Assembly: GCA_934045075.1 (NCBI GenBank)
Contig: OW203726.1
Coordinates: 17,671,988 to 17,735,987 of the forward strand
Direction: 5' to 3'
DNA length: 64,000 nucleotides
Source of the DNA: Yponomeuta sedellus
Lineage: Eukaryota > Arthropoda > Insecta > Lepidoptera > Yponomeutidae
The position numbers and the translations under genes were made by a program. Below the pieces are notes generated by a model, which saw nothing but the letters and a program-made list of their open reading frames with translations, had not been told where the DNA came from and did no database searches. Numbering within the stretch: the first letter of the stretch is position 1; every line of letters starts with the position of its first letter. Of the stretch, positions 48,301 to 55,187 are shown piece by piece.

Positions 48301-50817
48301 CTAAAAAGATATCAATTCTGTTCGGATTTAAAATCCTTTTGAGAAGTCCGCGAGACAGTGAGCAGTGCAAATTGAGAGGGGACGATAGCATTCGGAATAT
48401 CACCAGAAAACGGCTGCCCCGCTGTCAGACCCTATGTAAGATATGTGTTAGAAAGCCGGAGAATTAAAAAAAACTGGTTGGCAAAAAAATGGTCAACGCC
48501 TTGATTATGTAAATTTTTACGTATAATATCCATTTAAAATACTGCATAAATAGTATGTGGTTATTTTTACCATTGCCACAGACTATTATATTGCGTTTAA
48601 GAAATCGTGTATTTTTATAAATAACACCGAGAGTATCTTTCTTTTCTATCTCTAGATCAGTAATAGAGCTACGCCTTTATTTTATTTATTAAGGAGCACC
48701 AACAGAATATAATTACGTGCACTAACGACTGACTAGGAATAAATGGCGCAGTAGTGAAGAATTCCAATCCACTAATTGCTCCAGCATCAAATCAGTATAC
48801 TAAATCATTGTGCTGTCATCGGCACTACGTACACTCGCAAAGATTCAAATCGACACTACTATCAAGTTCGACGTACAACATTATCTAAATTCTTAAATTT
48901 GTGTATATAGTTCTTTTACAACTAATTTGGCAGTGACATTTGTTATTCATGGTTTACAAACAAGTGGCAAGTAGCCAACTCTGGTCTCTACCTGCCCCTC
49001 CAGGACACAGGATTGGTTTTATGTATTGTATTATATGTATTATATAACATACCAACGATGCAGGAAGAGACCCTTACCCCAACAGTGGGTGACATACAAA
49101 AGGGTTGATATCGAAATGAAATAAAGGTATGTTAATTAAAAAGGGACACACCTTCGAAATCGCGATATGTAGTAAATTAGATGTGCCTACGTATACACGA
49201 GTAATCGTATTCGTATTTAAATTGTAACATGACTCAACTATTCTTACATTTACAAATCTCCTTGTAACAAAAGACTAATGAATATTGAATAAGAACGACA
49301 GAAATCAATGATAAGTAGGAATGACGTCTTGATGACGATCTTTTTGCCGGTAATGCTGCTTTTCACCGGACTGCGCTTGAAAGAGGGTAATGTTTTTACC
49401 TTCTTCTGTGATCAATTTTATTTTATCCTCCGGTTACCCGTATACATTAACAAGTTGTAAAAGTAATATTTACATGTGTCAGTAGTTTTTTTTTAGTAAG
49501 CACTTTCGTTAACCGTAGATTAAAAGACTGTAACCTAGTGTGTGAGGAACTGAGAGGGAGTCTTCAACAACATTTAGCGTTCCGTTGTCAATAACGAACC
49601 CTTATAGTTTTGCATGCCCGTCCGTATGTCTGTCTGTCTGCATGCGATTTAGCTCAAAGAAGATTAGAGGATGAGAGCTGAAATGCATGATATTAGGTAT
49701 TATTAATTACGCCGGCAAAAATGTAAAATAAAATATTTAAAAAAAGTTTACGGTACCTCCCCTACACCTAAATTAAGGATGCAATATTTTTTTTTCCTAG
49801 CCAACACCATAGTGTGGTAGGGTATCGTTGTATAGGGGGTTAAGAAATACTGTGAGTGTAGAAAATTATTTTTTCGTTTATACGCGAAATATTAAATCGA
49901 AATTTTGTTAAAGCATGGCGTATGGCCTTCCCCCTTCTCCCGGCTAAACGGTTCATTGAAGAAACGTGAAAAAACGATCTTTTATGCGATATTAATAATG
50001 AACACCAGCTAAGGAGGCTTTACAAGTTAACGAGTAATGCGACCAACTTATAAAAGAGAAACCCGAACATTCCAATAAAGTAGGTCCGTGAAGCAGGTAA
50101 AAGCCCCTTCTTCCACAGAGCCCTACAATGCGCGTGGCTCGACACGCACTTGGCCAGTTTTGTAGTTCTAATAGCCTATGTACAGACGTGTGCACTAATA
50201 AAACACCTTACACCCTTGTCATATTAACCTCTATTTATACTATTTAGACTTTGACATGGTACTGAAGTGCATACAATATGTCAGCAGATTGTAGTTTATT
50301 CGTACTGACCCTCTTCAAAGTCTCCGAGAAAATCTATCTTAAAGAGCAAGAGCTATTTTACGCTGTCGTACTTAATCAAAACACTCGCATGGAATAAAAA
50401 AATTATAAGTATATTCTAGATTGATAGCGGAGAAAAGAAGAGGACGGTCTATATCCAACTAGGTGCCCCGCGGTGTTACCCGCGGTTTATCGATTTTCTC
50501 ATGGGAATAAGATATTTTCCCGCAGTAAAACGTAGCCCATGCGTTAAGCCAGGGTGTCAGCAAACTCCATACCAAATTTTATCAAAATCGCTCCAGCCGG
50601 TTTGACGTGAAGAAGTAACAAATATACACAATCACAAACTTTAGCCTTTATAATATTAGTGTGATGTGATATAGTGTGATATTATAGTGTGATGCGATAG
50701 TGTGAAGTGTAATGATTATGTGTTGATGTGATAGTCCATTAGTAACGTAAAAAAAACTAACACTCAAGTTTTCTTACCACCAACTCTCGCAGAACGCACT
50801 AACTGATCCAGTCTCAT
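24013..50817 (-). CDS. Keap1: Keap1: BTB-BACK-Kelch adaptor of Cullin-3 for CncC/Nrf2
   Basis: Thirteen coding exons (see separate entries) total 1992 bases, giving 663 residues; human KEAP1 is 624. BTB about residues 70-180, BACK about 185-300, six Kelch blades about 318-620, then a 40-residue tail with no known domain. Kelch-pocket residues that bind the ETGE motif in vertebrates are matched: GGRNN (R380, N382), PRNR (R415), TARLGV (R483), ARSGAG (S508), GGYDGSQQ (Y525, Q530), ARSALS (S555), MGGYDG (Y572), GRSGHA (S602). Cysteines equivalent to C273, C288 and C297 are present (C272, C287, C296). Keap1 acts in the cytoplasm as the substrate adaptor that ubiquitinates Nrf2/CncC until electrophiles modify its cysteines. 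Antioxidant response elements at 51141 and 45131 suggest feedback control. The gene converges on the FLASH-like gene, and its last exon is duplicated at 16796-17085. Confidence 0.96.
25160..25400 (-). mobile_element. tRNA-derived SINE, 38 kb family (reverse)
   Basis: Contains CGATGTTTTCCTTCACCATT, CATTGGTACATGCCCGCACT and a head ending CTGAGCTACCACCGCT. The right end of the tandem duplication (25146) falls just before it, in a linked repeat. Confidence 0.7.
25745..25921 (-). CDS. Keap1: Keap1 exon 12 (Kelch)
   Basis: 177 bases, [20 protein letters not shown] onward to LDNKLYAMG. Acceptor ctgaacag, donor CATGG|gtgagt. This is the last exon present once; from here splicing can reach either terminal exon copy. 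Confidence 0.95.
26006..26310 (+). mobile_element. Dispersed repeat (CCCCGCGGTGTTA family) plus SINE fragment
   Basis: 26006-26192 has AAAACGTAGCCTATGTGTTA and ends CTTTATAATATTAG. 26210-26310 is a body fragment of the 38 kb SINE (CAATACCACTCGCTGTG). Other copies of the first are at 43665-43853 and 50459-50663. Confidence 0.65.
26413..26618 (-). CDS. Keap1: Keap1 exon 11 (Kelch)
   Basis: 206 bases, completing [20 protein letters not shown] and running to AARSGAG. Contains a full blade with the double glycine GGFDG. Acceptor tttatag, donor GCGCAG|gtaaca. Confidence 0.95.
26640..26840 (+). mobile_element. 5S-derived SINE tail copy
   Basis: GAGGCCTTATGGACGGCTTG, GTGGAGTATGGCCTAACCTT and GCCCCAGCAGTGGGG; the 5S head is missing. 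Confidence 0.7.
27365..27444 (-). CDS. Keap1: Keap1 exon 10 (Kelch, short)
   Basis: 80 bases, [20 protein letters not shown] onward to KSVE plus a split Cys codon. Acceptor gtcggcag, donor GGAATG|gtaagt. Confidence 0.94.
27623..27680. repeat. Perfect hairpin in Keap1 intron 10
   Basis: Arms of 26 bases, 27623-27648 and 27655-27680, with loop GTAGTA. The stem contains CTCTTTTACCAGTTTC and a run of nine T. Confidence 0.9.
27794..28440. mobile_element. Cluster of CCTATTTAGAGGC SINEs and flanking repeat
   Basis: Two forward SINE parts (27905-28010 and 28170-28275, both with GGGTTCGAATCCCGGC) flanked by inverse copies of a CCGGTTCCGGGTACTT repeat (27794 forward, 28305-28430 reverse). Confidence 0.7.
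28478..28609 (-). CDS. Keap1: Keap1 exon 9 (Kelch)
   Basis: 44 codons, [20 protein letters not shown] onward to SMPRNR. Carries the arginine and asparagine of GGRNN and the PRNR arginine that contact the Nrf2 ETGE motif in vertebrates. Acceptor attaacag, donor AACAGG|gtgagt. Confidence 0.95.
28872..29860 (-). repeat. Tandem array of decayed Keap1 exon-8 copies
   Basis: About five degenerate copies of the 3' two thirds of exon 8 lie head to tail in the following intron. Counted by the donor position on the minus strand they lie at about 28895 (A, donor lost), 29108 (B), 29260 (C), 29471 (D) and 29683 (E), with the real exon's donor at 29893: spacings 213, 152, 211, 212, 210. B to E keep CTCAAG|GT(G/A)AG or CAAAAG|GTAAG. 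Copies D and E share an eight-base deletion that breaks the Kelch frame, and have an A-rich (T-rich on -) tract in place of the 5' half. Copy A alone keeps an open frame. Confidence 0.9.
28886..29050 (-). pseudogene. Array copy A: pseudo-exon with open Kelch frame
   Basis: Encodes [20 protein letters not shown] followed by a recognisable VPRSGLG, in one frame with no stop, which is close to exon 8. The donor is changed to CTCATTCC, so it cannot splice like exon 8. It is the most distant copy from the real exon and keeps more of the 5' half than copies B to E. Confidence 0.75.
29894..30085 (-). CDS. Keap1: Keap1 exon 8 (first Kelch exon, source of the array)
   Basis: 64 codons, [20 protein letters not shown] onward to [12 protein letters not shown]. 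Equivalent to the vertebrate start of the Kelch domain (ELTLHKP...). Acceptor atttcag, donor CTCAAG|gtgagc. The last two thirds of this exon with its donor are repeated, decayed, in the next intron (28872-29860). Confidence 0.95.
30180..30250 (+). mobile_element. LINE 3'-end fragment
   Basis: CTATACTAGTCCACCGCTGG and CATAGCCCTCCCCCTAAAG, as in the longer copy at 34668-34925. Confidence 0.5.
30600..30785 (+). mobile_element. 5S-derived SINE tail copy
   Basis: GAGGCCTTATGGGCGGCTTG and GTGCCCCGGCAGTGGGGACA; no 5S head. Confidence 0.7.
31048..31209 (-). CDS. Keap1: Keap1 exon 7 (intervening region, redox cysteines)
   Basis: 54 codons. Contains AVRC272, RTC287 and PAC296REYLAKIF, which align with human C273, C288 and C297. 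These cysteines are the known sensors for electrophiles in the intervening region. Acceptor cctttcag, donor TTTCAG|gtaaaa. Confidence 0.95.
31453..31800. mobile_element. 348-bp TIR element (MITE)
   Basis: Ends TAAAGCCCTGAGCAGACGAG and, inverted, TAAAGCCCTGCGCAGACGCG. No ORF of note. An inverse copy lies at 46068-46419 and an internally deleted one at 13405-13546. Confidence 0.75.
32425..32486. repeat. Perfect hairpin in Keap1 intron 6
   Basis: Arms of 29 bases, 32425-32453 and 32458-32486, with loop CGCA. One arm derives from a dispersed LINE-tail repeat (TTCTTTATTGTACACCA) also seen in the direct orientation elsewhere. Confidence 0.92.
32790..32925 (+). mobile_element. CCTATTTAGAGGC SINE, rearranged
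   Basis: A reverse tail fragment joined to a forward head part (GTTAGCCAGAGGTCGCGGGT) and tail; the tRNA-like 5' half is missing. Confidence 0.65.
33442..33482. repeat. Perfect hairpin in Keap1 intron 6
   Basis: Arms of 19 bases (ATGTATTTGTTTAATACAT) with a three-base loop AAC. Confidence 0.9.
33667..33783 (-). CDS. Keap1: Keap1 exon 6 (BACK domain)
   Basis: 39 codons, [20 protein letters not shown] onward to [11 protein letters not shown]. Matches the helical BACK repeat. Acceptor tgtttag, donor ACTTGG|gtgagt. Confidence 0.95.
34446..34589. mobile_element. TIR MITE, GAATTGAGAATTTC family, copy 1
   Basis: Ends AGGGACAGTTTCTGAATTGA and, inverted, AGGGCCGATTTCCGAATTGA. Copies 2 and 3 at 43224-43346 and 53749-53880 share the ends and the centre (TGCTGTCTCTTCGAATTTCT). 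Confidence 0.75.
34668..34925 (+). mobile_element. SINE/LINE-tail repeat next to Keap1 exon 5
   Basis: CTATACTAGTCCACTGCTGG through GCCTTTTGCGACACCCGCGG to TAGGCCGACACCACACGG. It ends about 30 bases from the exon 5 donor. Confidence 0.55.
34956..35105 (-). CDS. Keap1: Keap1 exon 5 (BACK domain start)
   Basis: 50 codons, [20 protein letters not shown] onward to [21 protein letters not shown] is the characteristic 3-box/BACK sequence that helps bind Cullin-3. Acceptor gtgcgcag, donor GTGCAG|gtgagc. A SINE-like repeat ends only about 30 bases past the donor. Confidence 0.95.
35700..35972 (+). pseudogene. Non-LTR retrotransposon ORF2 C-terminal remnant
   Basis: [20 protein letters not shown] in one frame and [15 protein letters not shown] in the next: the frequent LINE-ORF2 ending (FLPRTAKxWNSLPxSVFPxxYNLGxFK) with a frameshift. 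Lies in Keap1 intron 4. Confidence 0.7.
36030..36140 (+). mobile_element. 5S-derived SINE tail copy
   Basis: GTGGAGTATGGCCTAACATT and GTGCCCCAGCAGTGCGGACA. Confidence 0.65.
36349..36505 (-). mobile_element. CCTATTTAGAGGC SINE (reverse)
   Basis: Near-complete tRNA-like head in reverse (GGGATTCGAACCCGCGACCT, GAGCTAATGGGCG), with tail parts on both sides. Confidence 0.75.
36603..36656. repeat. Perfect hairpin in Keap1 intron 4
   Basis: Arms of 23 bases, 36603-36625 and 36634-36656, with loop TACGTCAT. Confidence 0.9.
37000..38040. other. Stretch with no recognised gene
   Basis: Keap1 intron 4. 37120-37310 has reverse fragments of the 38 kb SINE-linked repeat (GAGGAAACCCGCGGCTTAG); the rest shows nothing I can name. 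Confidence 0.5.
38043..38310 (+). mobile_element. tRNA-derived SINE, reference copy of the 38 kb family
   Basis: Head GCGGTGGTAGCGGAGCGGTG with B box GGGTTCGAACCCCG, then GGCATGTACCAATGACTTTG and GGTGAAGGAAAACATC. Not a functional tRNA gene: no CCA-compatible cloverleaf end and a long linked body. Confidence 0.75.
39076..39132. repeat. Perfect hairpin made of a SINE tail
   Basis: Arms of 22 bases, 39076-39097 and 39111-39132, containing AATGCACTAA. The loop CCCGTGCTAAGGA is the start of the normal SINE tail, so the SINE was folded back on itself. Confidence 0.88.
39640..40330 (-). mobile_element. Two 5S-derived SINE tail copies (reverse)
   Basis: 39640-39930 (CCCCACTGCTGGGGCACGGG, CCATACTCCACCACGGGGGC) and 40205-40310 (same motifs with a deletion). 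Confidence 0.7.
40430..40735 (-). mobile_element. 5S-derived SINE with head (reverse)
   Basis: Minus-strand reading contains the 5S-like segment: reverse of GGTCACCCATCCATGCACCG and GTGTTGCTTAACC, then the family tail. It ends about 80 bases downstream of the Keap1 exon 4 donor. Confidence 0.7.
40813..40977 (-). CDS. Keap1: Keap1 exon 4 (rest of BTB domain)
   Basis: 55 codons, [20 protein letters not shown] onward to LPAATMFQ. The residue aligned with human sensor C151 is Thr150; the only cysteine nearby is C152, two positions on in the alignment. Acceptor tctcccccag, donor TTCCAG|gtattt. The exon is GC-rich compared with its introns. Confidence 0.95.
41187..41324. mobile_element. 138-bp TIR MITE
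   Basis: Ends CCCCCTTATTCATAATGGTC and, inverted, CCCCCTTATTCATAATAGTC; TIRs of about 28 bases with few mismatches. Confidence 0.85.
42180..43200. other. Stretch with no recognised gene
   Basis: Keap1 intron 3. 42665-42790 resembles a dispersed repeat tail (CCTCCGAAACGGTTTCACCG); otherwise AT-rich with no supported feature. Confidence 0.5.
43224..43346. mobile_element. TIR MITE, GAATTGAGAATTTC family, copy 2
   Basis: TTTCTAAATTGAGAATTTCG on the left and its inverse GAAATTCTCAATTCAGAAAC on the right. Confidence 0.75.
43665..43853 (+). mobile_element. Dispersed repeat, CCCCGCGGTGTTA family, copy 2
   Basis: CCCCGCGGTGTTACCCGCAG to CTTTCGCCTTTATAATATTA. Confidence 0.65.
45131..45140 (-). promoter_or_regulatory. 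Intronic antioxidant response element in Keap1
   Basis: TGCTGAGTCA on +, the exact reverse complement of TGACTCAGCA. It lies in the intron between exons 3 and 4, about 400 bases downstream of exon 3 in the direction of transcription. Confidence 0.5.
45230..45355 (+). mobile_element. LINE-tail repeat copy
   Basis: GAACACTTTATTGTACATAA and GGCGGCCTTATCACTAAAAG, as at 12950. Confidence 0.6.
45536..45649 (-). CDS. Keap1: Keap1 exon 3 (start of BTB domain)
   Basis: 38 codons, [20 protein letters not shown] onward to [12 protein letters not shown]. The LTDV and HKVVLAA...PYFK motifs are the BTB core. Acceptor gtccacag, donor TTCAAG|gtaact; phase 0 on both sides. Confidence 0.95.
45890..46057 (+). 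mobile_element. Copy of the GCTGACCCAGCGAACTTCG repeat
   Basis: GACCCAGCGAACTTGATACC to GCGATTATTTTTTATG. Confidence 0.7.
46068..46419. mobile_element. TIR element, inverse relative of 31453-31800
   Basis: Contains, in reverse, the body of the 31453 element (TTCCATAGCGTACGCTTC) and ends CCCTCGTCTGCGCAGGCCTT. It lies just downstream of Keap1 exon 2. Confidence 0.7.
46495..46661 (-). CDS. Keap1: Keap1 exon 2 (acidic N-terminal region)
   Basis: Acceptor ttgtcag|CAG or, three bases further in, cag|GAAGC; both keep the frame, so the protein may differ by one residue. Encodes [20 protein letters not shown] and ends [16 protein letters not shown], the typical insect Keap1 lead-in to the BTB domain. 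Donor ATGAAG|gtcagt. Confidence 0.9.
47265..47634. mobile_element. Inverted pair of the GCTGACCCAGCGAACTTCG repeat
   Basis: 47265-47440 is reverse and 47458-47634 forward, with a short spacer. A transcript of this part of Keap1 intron 1 would fold into a long stem. Confidence 0.75.
47640..49560. other. Stretch with no recognised gene
   Basis: Keap1 intron 1. Contains a fragment with repeated CAGACAGACAGA-type sequence near 48225 and a 5S-SINE tail scrap (49060-49115); otherwise nothing supported. Confidence 0.5.
49570..50190 (+). mobile_element. LINE 3'-region fragment, copy 1
   Basis: ACGAACCCTTATAGTTTTGC, then TCCGTATGTCTGTCTGTC, ATTACGCCGGCAAAAATGTA and a cysteine-free end (CAATGCGCGTGGCTCGACAC). 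A related copy lies at 51688-52135. Confidence 0.55.
50459..50663 (+). mobile_element. Dispersed repeat, CCCCGCGGTGTTA family, copy 3
   Basis: CCCCGCGGTGTTACCCGCGG to CTTTATAATATTAG, 115 bases from the Keap1 exon 1 donor. Confidence 0.65.
50778..50817 (-). CDS. Keap1: Keap1 exon 1 (start codon)
   Basis: ATG at 50817-50815 in context GCAAAATGA (A at -3), with an in-frame TGA 12 bases upstream (50832-50830). Encodes [13 protein letters not shown] plus one base; donor GGTG|gtaaga. The phase-1 end matches the phase of exon 2. The peptide is not conserved enough to recognise alone; the call rests on start context, donor and phase. Confidence 0.7.
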
Positions 50818-50832
50818 TTTGCAACTCTTTCA

Positions 50833-51185
50833 AGTACTACATTCACTAACACAATGCAAAAAACTTAGATATCCTTATCACGACACTAATTCAGGTCACG
50901 ATTTAACTGATTTATACAGTATAAACTTCACTTCATCAATCCGACGAAAATGCACAATATTTTTGGTATAAACTTCACTTCATTGACATTGAAAAATAAC
51001 ACTTGTACCCGAGTTTTGGTAGTCGCAGACGATTTCGGTGGTGGATTTTTGTGCGCTTGAGCATAAGTAACTCCTGCCGAACGCACAGCACCGCGGTGAC
51101 TGGTCACGGAGATAGCGACGCAGTGCGCCCGCGCCGGCTGTGACTCAGCAAAAGTTAAAACTAATACAACTACTAGGTACATTAT
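50833..51185 (-). promoter_or_regulatory. Keap1 presumed promoter/5' UTR
   Basis: Region upstream of the start codon. Between 51000 and 51140 it is clearly more GC- and CpG-rich than its surroundings and contains an antioxidant response element. No TATA box is obvious. A minus-strand 84-codon ORF across it (50928-51182) is probably incidental or an upstream ORF. Confidence 0.5.
51141..51150 (+). promoter_or_regulatory. Antioxidant response element upstream of Keap1
   Basis: TGACTCAGCA, preceded by G: an exact match to the CncC/Nrf2-small Maf consensus (TGACnnnGCA). It lies 324 bases upstream of the Keap1 ATG in the GC-richer block. Confidence 0.75.
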
Positions 51186-51500
51186 ATAGACATATTTTCT
51201 AGTCTTGGTGGTCTGTAGTTGTTTTAACTACCTAACTGTTCAGCTAGATGTATGGGACCAAAAAATTATTTCAGTCATGCTTGTCTATAATTATGACACT
51301 ATCTGTATCATGTAATGTTGTTGTCAGCTGATCTACCTTGCGTTTTGGACTTTGTGTCACCCTTATGTTCACGGCAAATGACATATAAAAGGTTTACATG
51401 CTGATGGTAATTTTTTGAACCCACGTCATTGTCTGCTTCTTGTCAGTATTATTTGAAACATTCTTGGTAGCATCATTGCCAGATGAACTGATTTAAATAT

Positions 51501-51639
51501 TAATTAAAACTGTTTTTATACGGATTTATGCTCGTTTATTACATTTTTTACAATTTTCCAACGTTTCGGCACTTTTTCAGGTGCCGTGGTCCCGGATGAC
51601 TGAGGTGACAGGTGATCCGTATAAAAACAGTTTTAATTA
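51501..51639. repeat. Short TIR element (139 bp) upstream of Keap1
   Basis: Perfect 25-base terminal inverted repeats, starting TAATTAAAACTGTTTTTATA. The inside holds a dispersed lepidopteran motif (CAACGTTTCGGCAC). MITE-like. Confidence 0.75.
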
Positions 51640-51687
51640 TGTCTACTGCTCGTGTTAACCTTAGCAAATATGATTTAAATATTGTTC

Positions 51688-52135
51688 TTAGGGTTCCGTA
51701 GTCCACAAGGAACCCTTATAGTAGTCACACCATTTCCGTATGTCTGTCCGCGGCTTAGCATAGATACGACATGTACTAGGAGGCTCAAATTTGGCAATAC
51801 ATCATATAATTACGCCGATAAAAGGTTGCCTTTCTTACACTTTATTGGGAATGCAATTTTTTTTCCGTCTACACCGTAGTGTGGGGTACCGTTAAATCGG
51901 TCGTGTAAAAATTTTACGAGTATATGAAGACCATTGCGTTTCACTTCGTCATTACGACGCGACGTAGGGATCTGTTTGCGAAATATTAATATATTAAGCT
52001 TTAAGGGAAAGGCGTCCCCACTCCTCTTCTGGCTAAAAGGTTGATTGTAGCAACGTAAAAAAAAGTTGTTAGTAGGAAAAGCCCCAACAGAACCCTACAT
52101 TGTGCGTATCCTAGCACGCACTTAGCCGGTTTTTT
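51688..52135 (+). mobile_element. LINE 3'-region fragment, copy 2
   Basis: GGGTTCCGTAGTCCACAAGG, then CACACCATTTCCGTATGTCT and CGCACTTAGCCGG. Relative of 49570-50190. Confidence 0.55.
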
Positions 52136-52310
52136 ATTTAAGCACACATTTTACTTAACTTTGGTATCGAGAGGCTTTTTGGGTCGGAAATTACCGACCG
52201 AGATCTTTACGCGAAAAAGTCCGCAGCTTGGGCATGCGCTAGAGCTGAGCTCTAACTGTAAACGGCATCGTATTAAGCGTAGTGCAGTGCGCTGTCTTAA
52301 GCATTGTGTG

Positions 52311-52553
52311 TGTTACGGGCAAGAGGAATCCCACTACAGCGAGGCCGAATGCCGAGCTCCATACATGTTACCATGCGACCAGTCCTAATAGTTAAGAGTT
52401 AATTACTATAGATACTGTAAGTATATAGTTAGGCCCTGGGCCGAGCACTGCGGAGAAGGAAGCTGGCGGGGGATGGCCTGCCATAAGCGCGCAGAGAGCT
52501 TGCCCCTAGTTTTAATAATATAATAAAGCCTTTTTTATTCCGATTTGCAACAA
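52311..52553 (+). other. Possible solo LTR
   Basis: Begins TGTTACGGGC and ends GCAACA after an AATAAA-containing AT-rich segment, with a GC-rich middle. No target duplication is visible and no internal domain is attached, so this is only a suggestion. Confidence 0.2.
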
Positions 52554-53069
52554 CATTCACATTTCAAAGTAATAAATATTTCAGTTATAATAACTTTAGT
52601 ATGTCTCGCAAAATGGCGTGCCTTTTGGCATAGGCCTGTTCCAGCTCTCCCCACTGAACTCTATCCTCTGCTACTCTGGTCCAGTATGGTCCCAAGGTTA
52701 GGCGTATGTCGTCGTTCCATCCTGTTTTCGGGCGTGCTTTCTTCCTAGTGTCTTCTCTTGGATACCATAACTTGTTTACTCCATTTGTTTATTTTTTATA
52801 CATATATAAATAAAAGCCCATAAACATCTACAACTTCATTCTAAAAAGTTTTTTTCGAATTCTCAACCGCTTTTGATCAAGCCAAGTTAAAATTGATTTA
52901 AGTTTTCAACACTTAATAACCAGAAATTGCCTGAAATCTATGAGACTCATCAATTTACAATTTAAATATTGAAGACCTTTTTTGAGTTACACACTCCATT
53001 TACAATTACTTTTGCAATTAGGAATCCATAATTTTAGTGAATACTTAAACAAGCTACTTTCCATTTATA

Positions 53070-53465
53070 TTGGTTGGCGCAAAAGTAGAAATTACTTATA
53101 TTTTTTAATATGAAATCTGTCATTTTAATAATTCAACTTTTATAAATGTAAAATTCACTAACACTAATCATGGATCATTTTACTCCACAAGAAAGTGGAA
53201 TAATTGTATCCATGTTTTTACAGAATAACTCATCTGTAATTAATAATACAACATAAATTTCGTGACGACTTCCCCTCTGTGCGGCACCGATTGGACTCTC
53301 GCAGCCCTAAGAGAAAACATTCGTCAAGAAATAAGGAACATATCACAGGAAGTGTTATGGCAAGTTATGGTAAATGTCATTAATAGGGCTCATACCTGCA
53401 TCTAGGAGGTCACCATTGAAGAGACATCGTCTTCAAATCGTAAAATGATAATATGAAAAACTATT
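53070..53465 (+). pseudogene. Mariner-like or DUF4817-type transposon relic, internally deleted
   Basis: Begins with a mariner-like terminal sequence (TTGGTTGGCGCAAAAGTAG) after TA. An N-terminal helix-turn-helix stretch (IVSMFLQNNSSVINN, then a frameshift to FRDDFPSVR) is joined directly to a transposase C-terminus (VMVNVINRAHTCI). The catalytic centre is missing. Confidence 0.5.
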
Positions 53466-53748
53466 TTTAGTTTCCTAATTTAGAATGGATGTTGTAACTG
53501 AACCAAATAGAGTCATTACTTTTGAGACATGGCACAACTGATAATTTTTTGGAAATTTTATTGTTTATCATAGTCATTTTCAGTTGTATCTGGAGATTTT
53601 GTTACACCGATATGTATGTAAAATCCATCTCATATGAGAATGTAGACAAAATTACCAAAGTGATATTACCACAGACATTTGTGGATCATTATTATAAAAA
53701 AGGACCCGATTCTTCAATGTTACACTGAGAATTAATATGACCCGAAGG

Positions 53749-53880
53749 TCTAGTTTCTGAATTGAGAATATCGCTAAATAAAAAGTTGTAACTGTATGTA
53801 GTGCTGTCTCCTTGATTTTCTGAGAAAAGAGTGCGACAGTATGTTACTTAACTAGTCACTTAGTGAAATTCTCAATTGAC
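53749..53880. mobile_element. TIR MITE, GAATTGAGAATTTC family, copy 3
   Basis: TAGTTTCTGAATTGAGAATA at the left, GTGAAATTCTCAATTGACA at the right; more diverged than copies 1 and 2. Confidence 0.65.
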
Positions 53881-54212
53881 AACATTTCATATTTTACAAT
53901 GCCCAAAACCAAAAATACCGTTTCTCAATATTGCTAACCTGATTACCAAGAAAATATTTAGAAACTATATTATTGTTTAATTTTAGAGAAAATAAATAAA
54001 AACATTAAATTGTGTGATGACGTCACACATACGGTGTAATGAGGAGAATATAGTATTAAATTTTACATGACAGATGTAATTTTCAATTTCATTCAAATGT
54101 CTTGTCAGTGAAATTCTGTTTCCTTTCCTGAATTCCAATGGTTTTTAAAAAGTCGGTAATGGTGTTAGTATTATTAAGCCATATGAGTGACGTCATTTGG
54201 TGTTTACGTCCT

Positions 54213-54290
54213 TCCACCCACACAGGTTTCGAACCCGCGACCTCTGGCTATCCGTGCCAGCGCTTTATCCAACTGGGCTAATAAAGAAAA
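54213..54290 (-). mobile_element. CCTATTTAGAGGC SINE head fragment (reverse)
   Basis: GTTTCGAACCCGCGACCTCT and CCAACTGGGCTAATAAAG. Between 54300 and 55180 I see nothing recognisable. Confidence 0.6.
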
Positions 54291-55187
54291 CTTTACCAAC
54301 AATATACAATATACCCAACTCCACTTCAATATTCAATGTGTAATTTTAAAGCTTCACAGTCATGAATGCTACTTGACGCAGCACTGATAAGAGACAAAGT
54401 AAACACCTAGATGTTGATCACGGCGACTTAACCAGCAGAGTAAAAACTTGTTTCACTTTTGGAGCGGGACGCGATACGAGACAACAGCTTTATAGAAAGT
54501 AAAATTGAGACCTCACTTCAGTTGCAAGATCGAATACTATTTTTTTTATCAGGTGGTTGGTTGCTAAACAGAAAAAAATATTAAGTAGGTATATGGAGCA
54601 GGAGTGAATAATTTGTTGGTGGGTAAAGTCGTAGGCAGTTCATTTACTTAGGCGAGATGTACCATTAGATAAGGATTCTGAGATTCAGAATAGGTAGGTA
54701 CCTATTATGTTTGATGAATAAAGTTCGGCTAAAGGTAAATATTGACAAGTTGTTACAGATTTCCTCATTAAATATTTTGATGATACATAGGATTTGATAA
54801 TAAGAAGTAAAACTTACCGTGGAAACCGTTTCAGTGGCGATATTCAATAAATTTCTGTTCCAAAAAACACTATTTCTCTAACTTCACAAAAACTGGTGAA
54901 TCTCGTAAGTAATCCTTGGCGAGGTTGGTAGAATGTACAAGTTAGATTTGAATGATGTAAGTATAGCAAAATTGTAAAATATTTGCCAATACACTAATAT
55001 AACTATATAGTTCAATCACCACAACACAATTCACAAAACAATACCAACCATTAATACGGAGTCGGGGACACACAGCACAAACACACACAACACAGACTTC
55101 ATTGACAGAATGTGACGTGAACTAAAGGCCCCAGTACAATTTGGCATGGAATTCATGCAACTGTAAGCCACGTTTACACAATGGCGC

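Noticed and set aside
50928..51182. 84-codon minus-strand ORF starting MYLVVVLVLTFAESQPARA, resembling a signal peptide
   Set aside because: Lies in the Keap1 promoter/5' UTR block, has no recognised homologue or splice partner, and part of its sequence is the antioxidant response element. Most likely chance.
52161..52388. 75-codon + ORF with several cysteines and histidines
   Set aside because: Overlaps the possible solo LTR; cysteine spacing matches no zinc finger I know.
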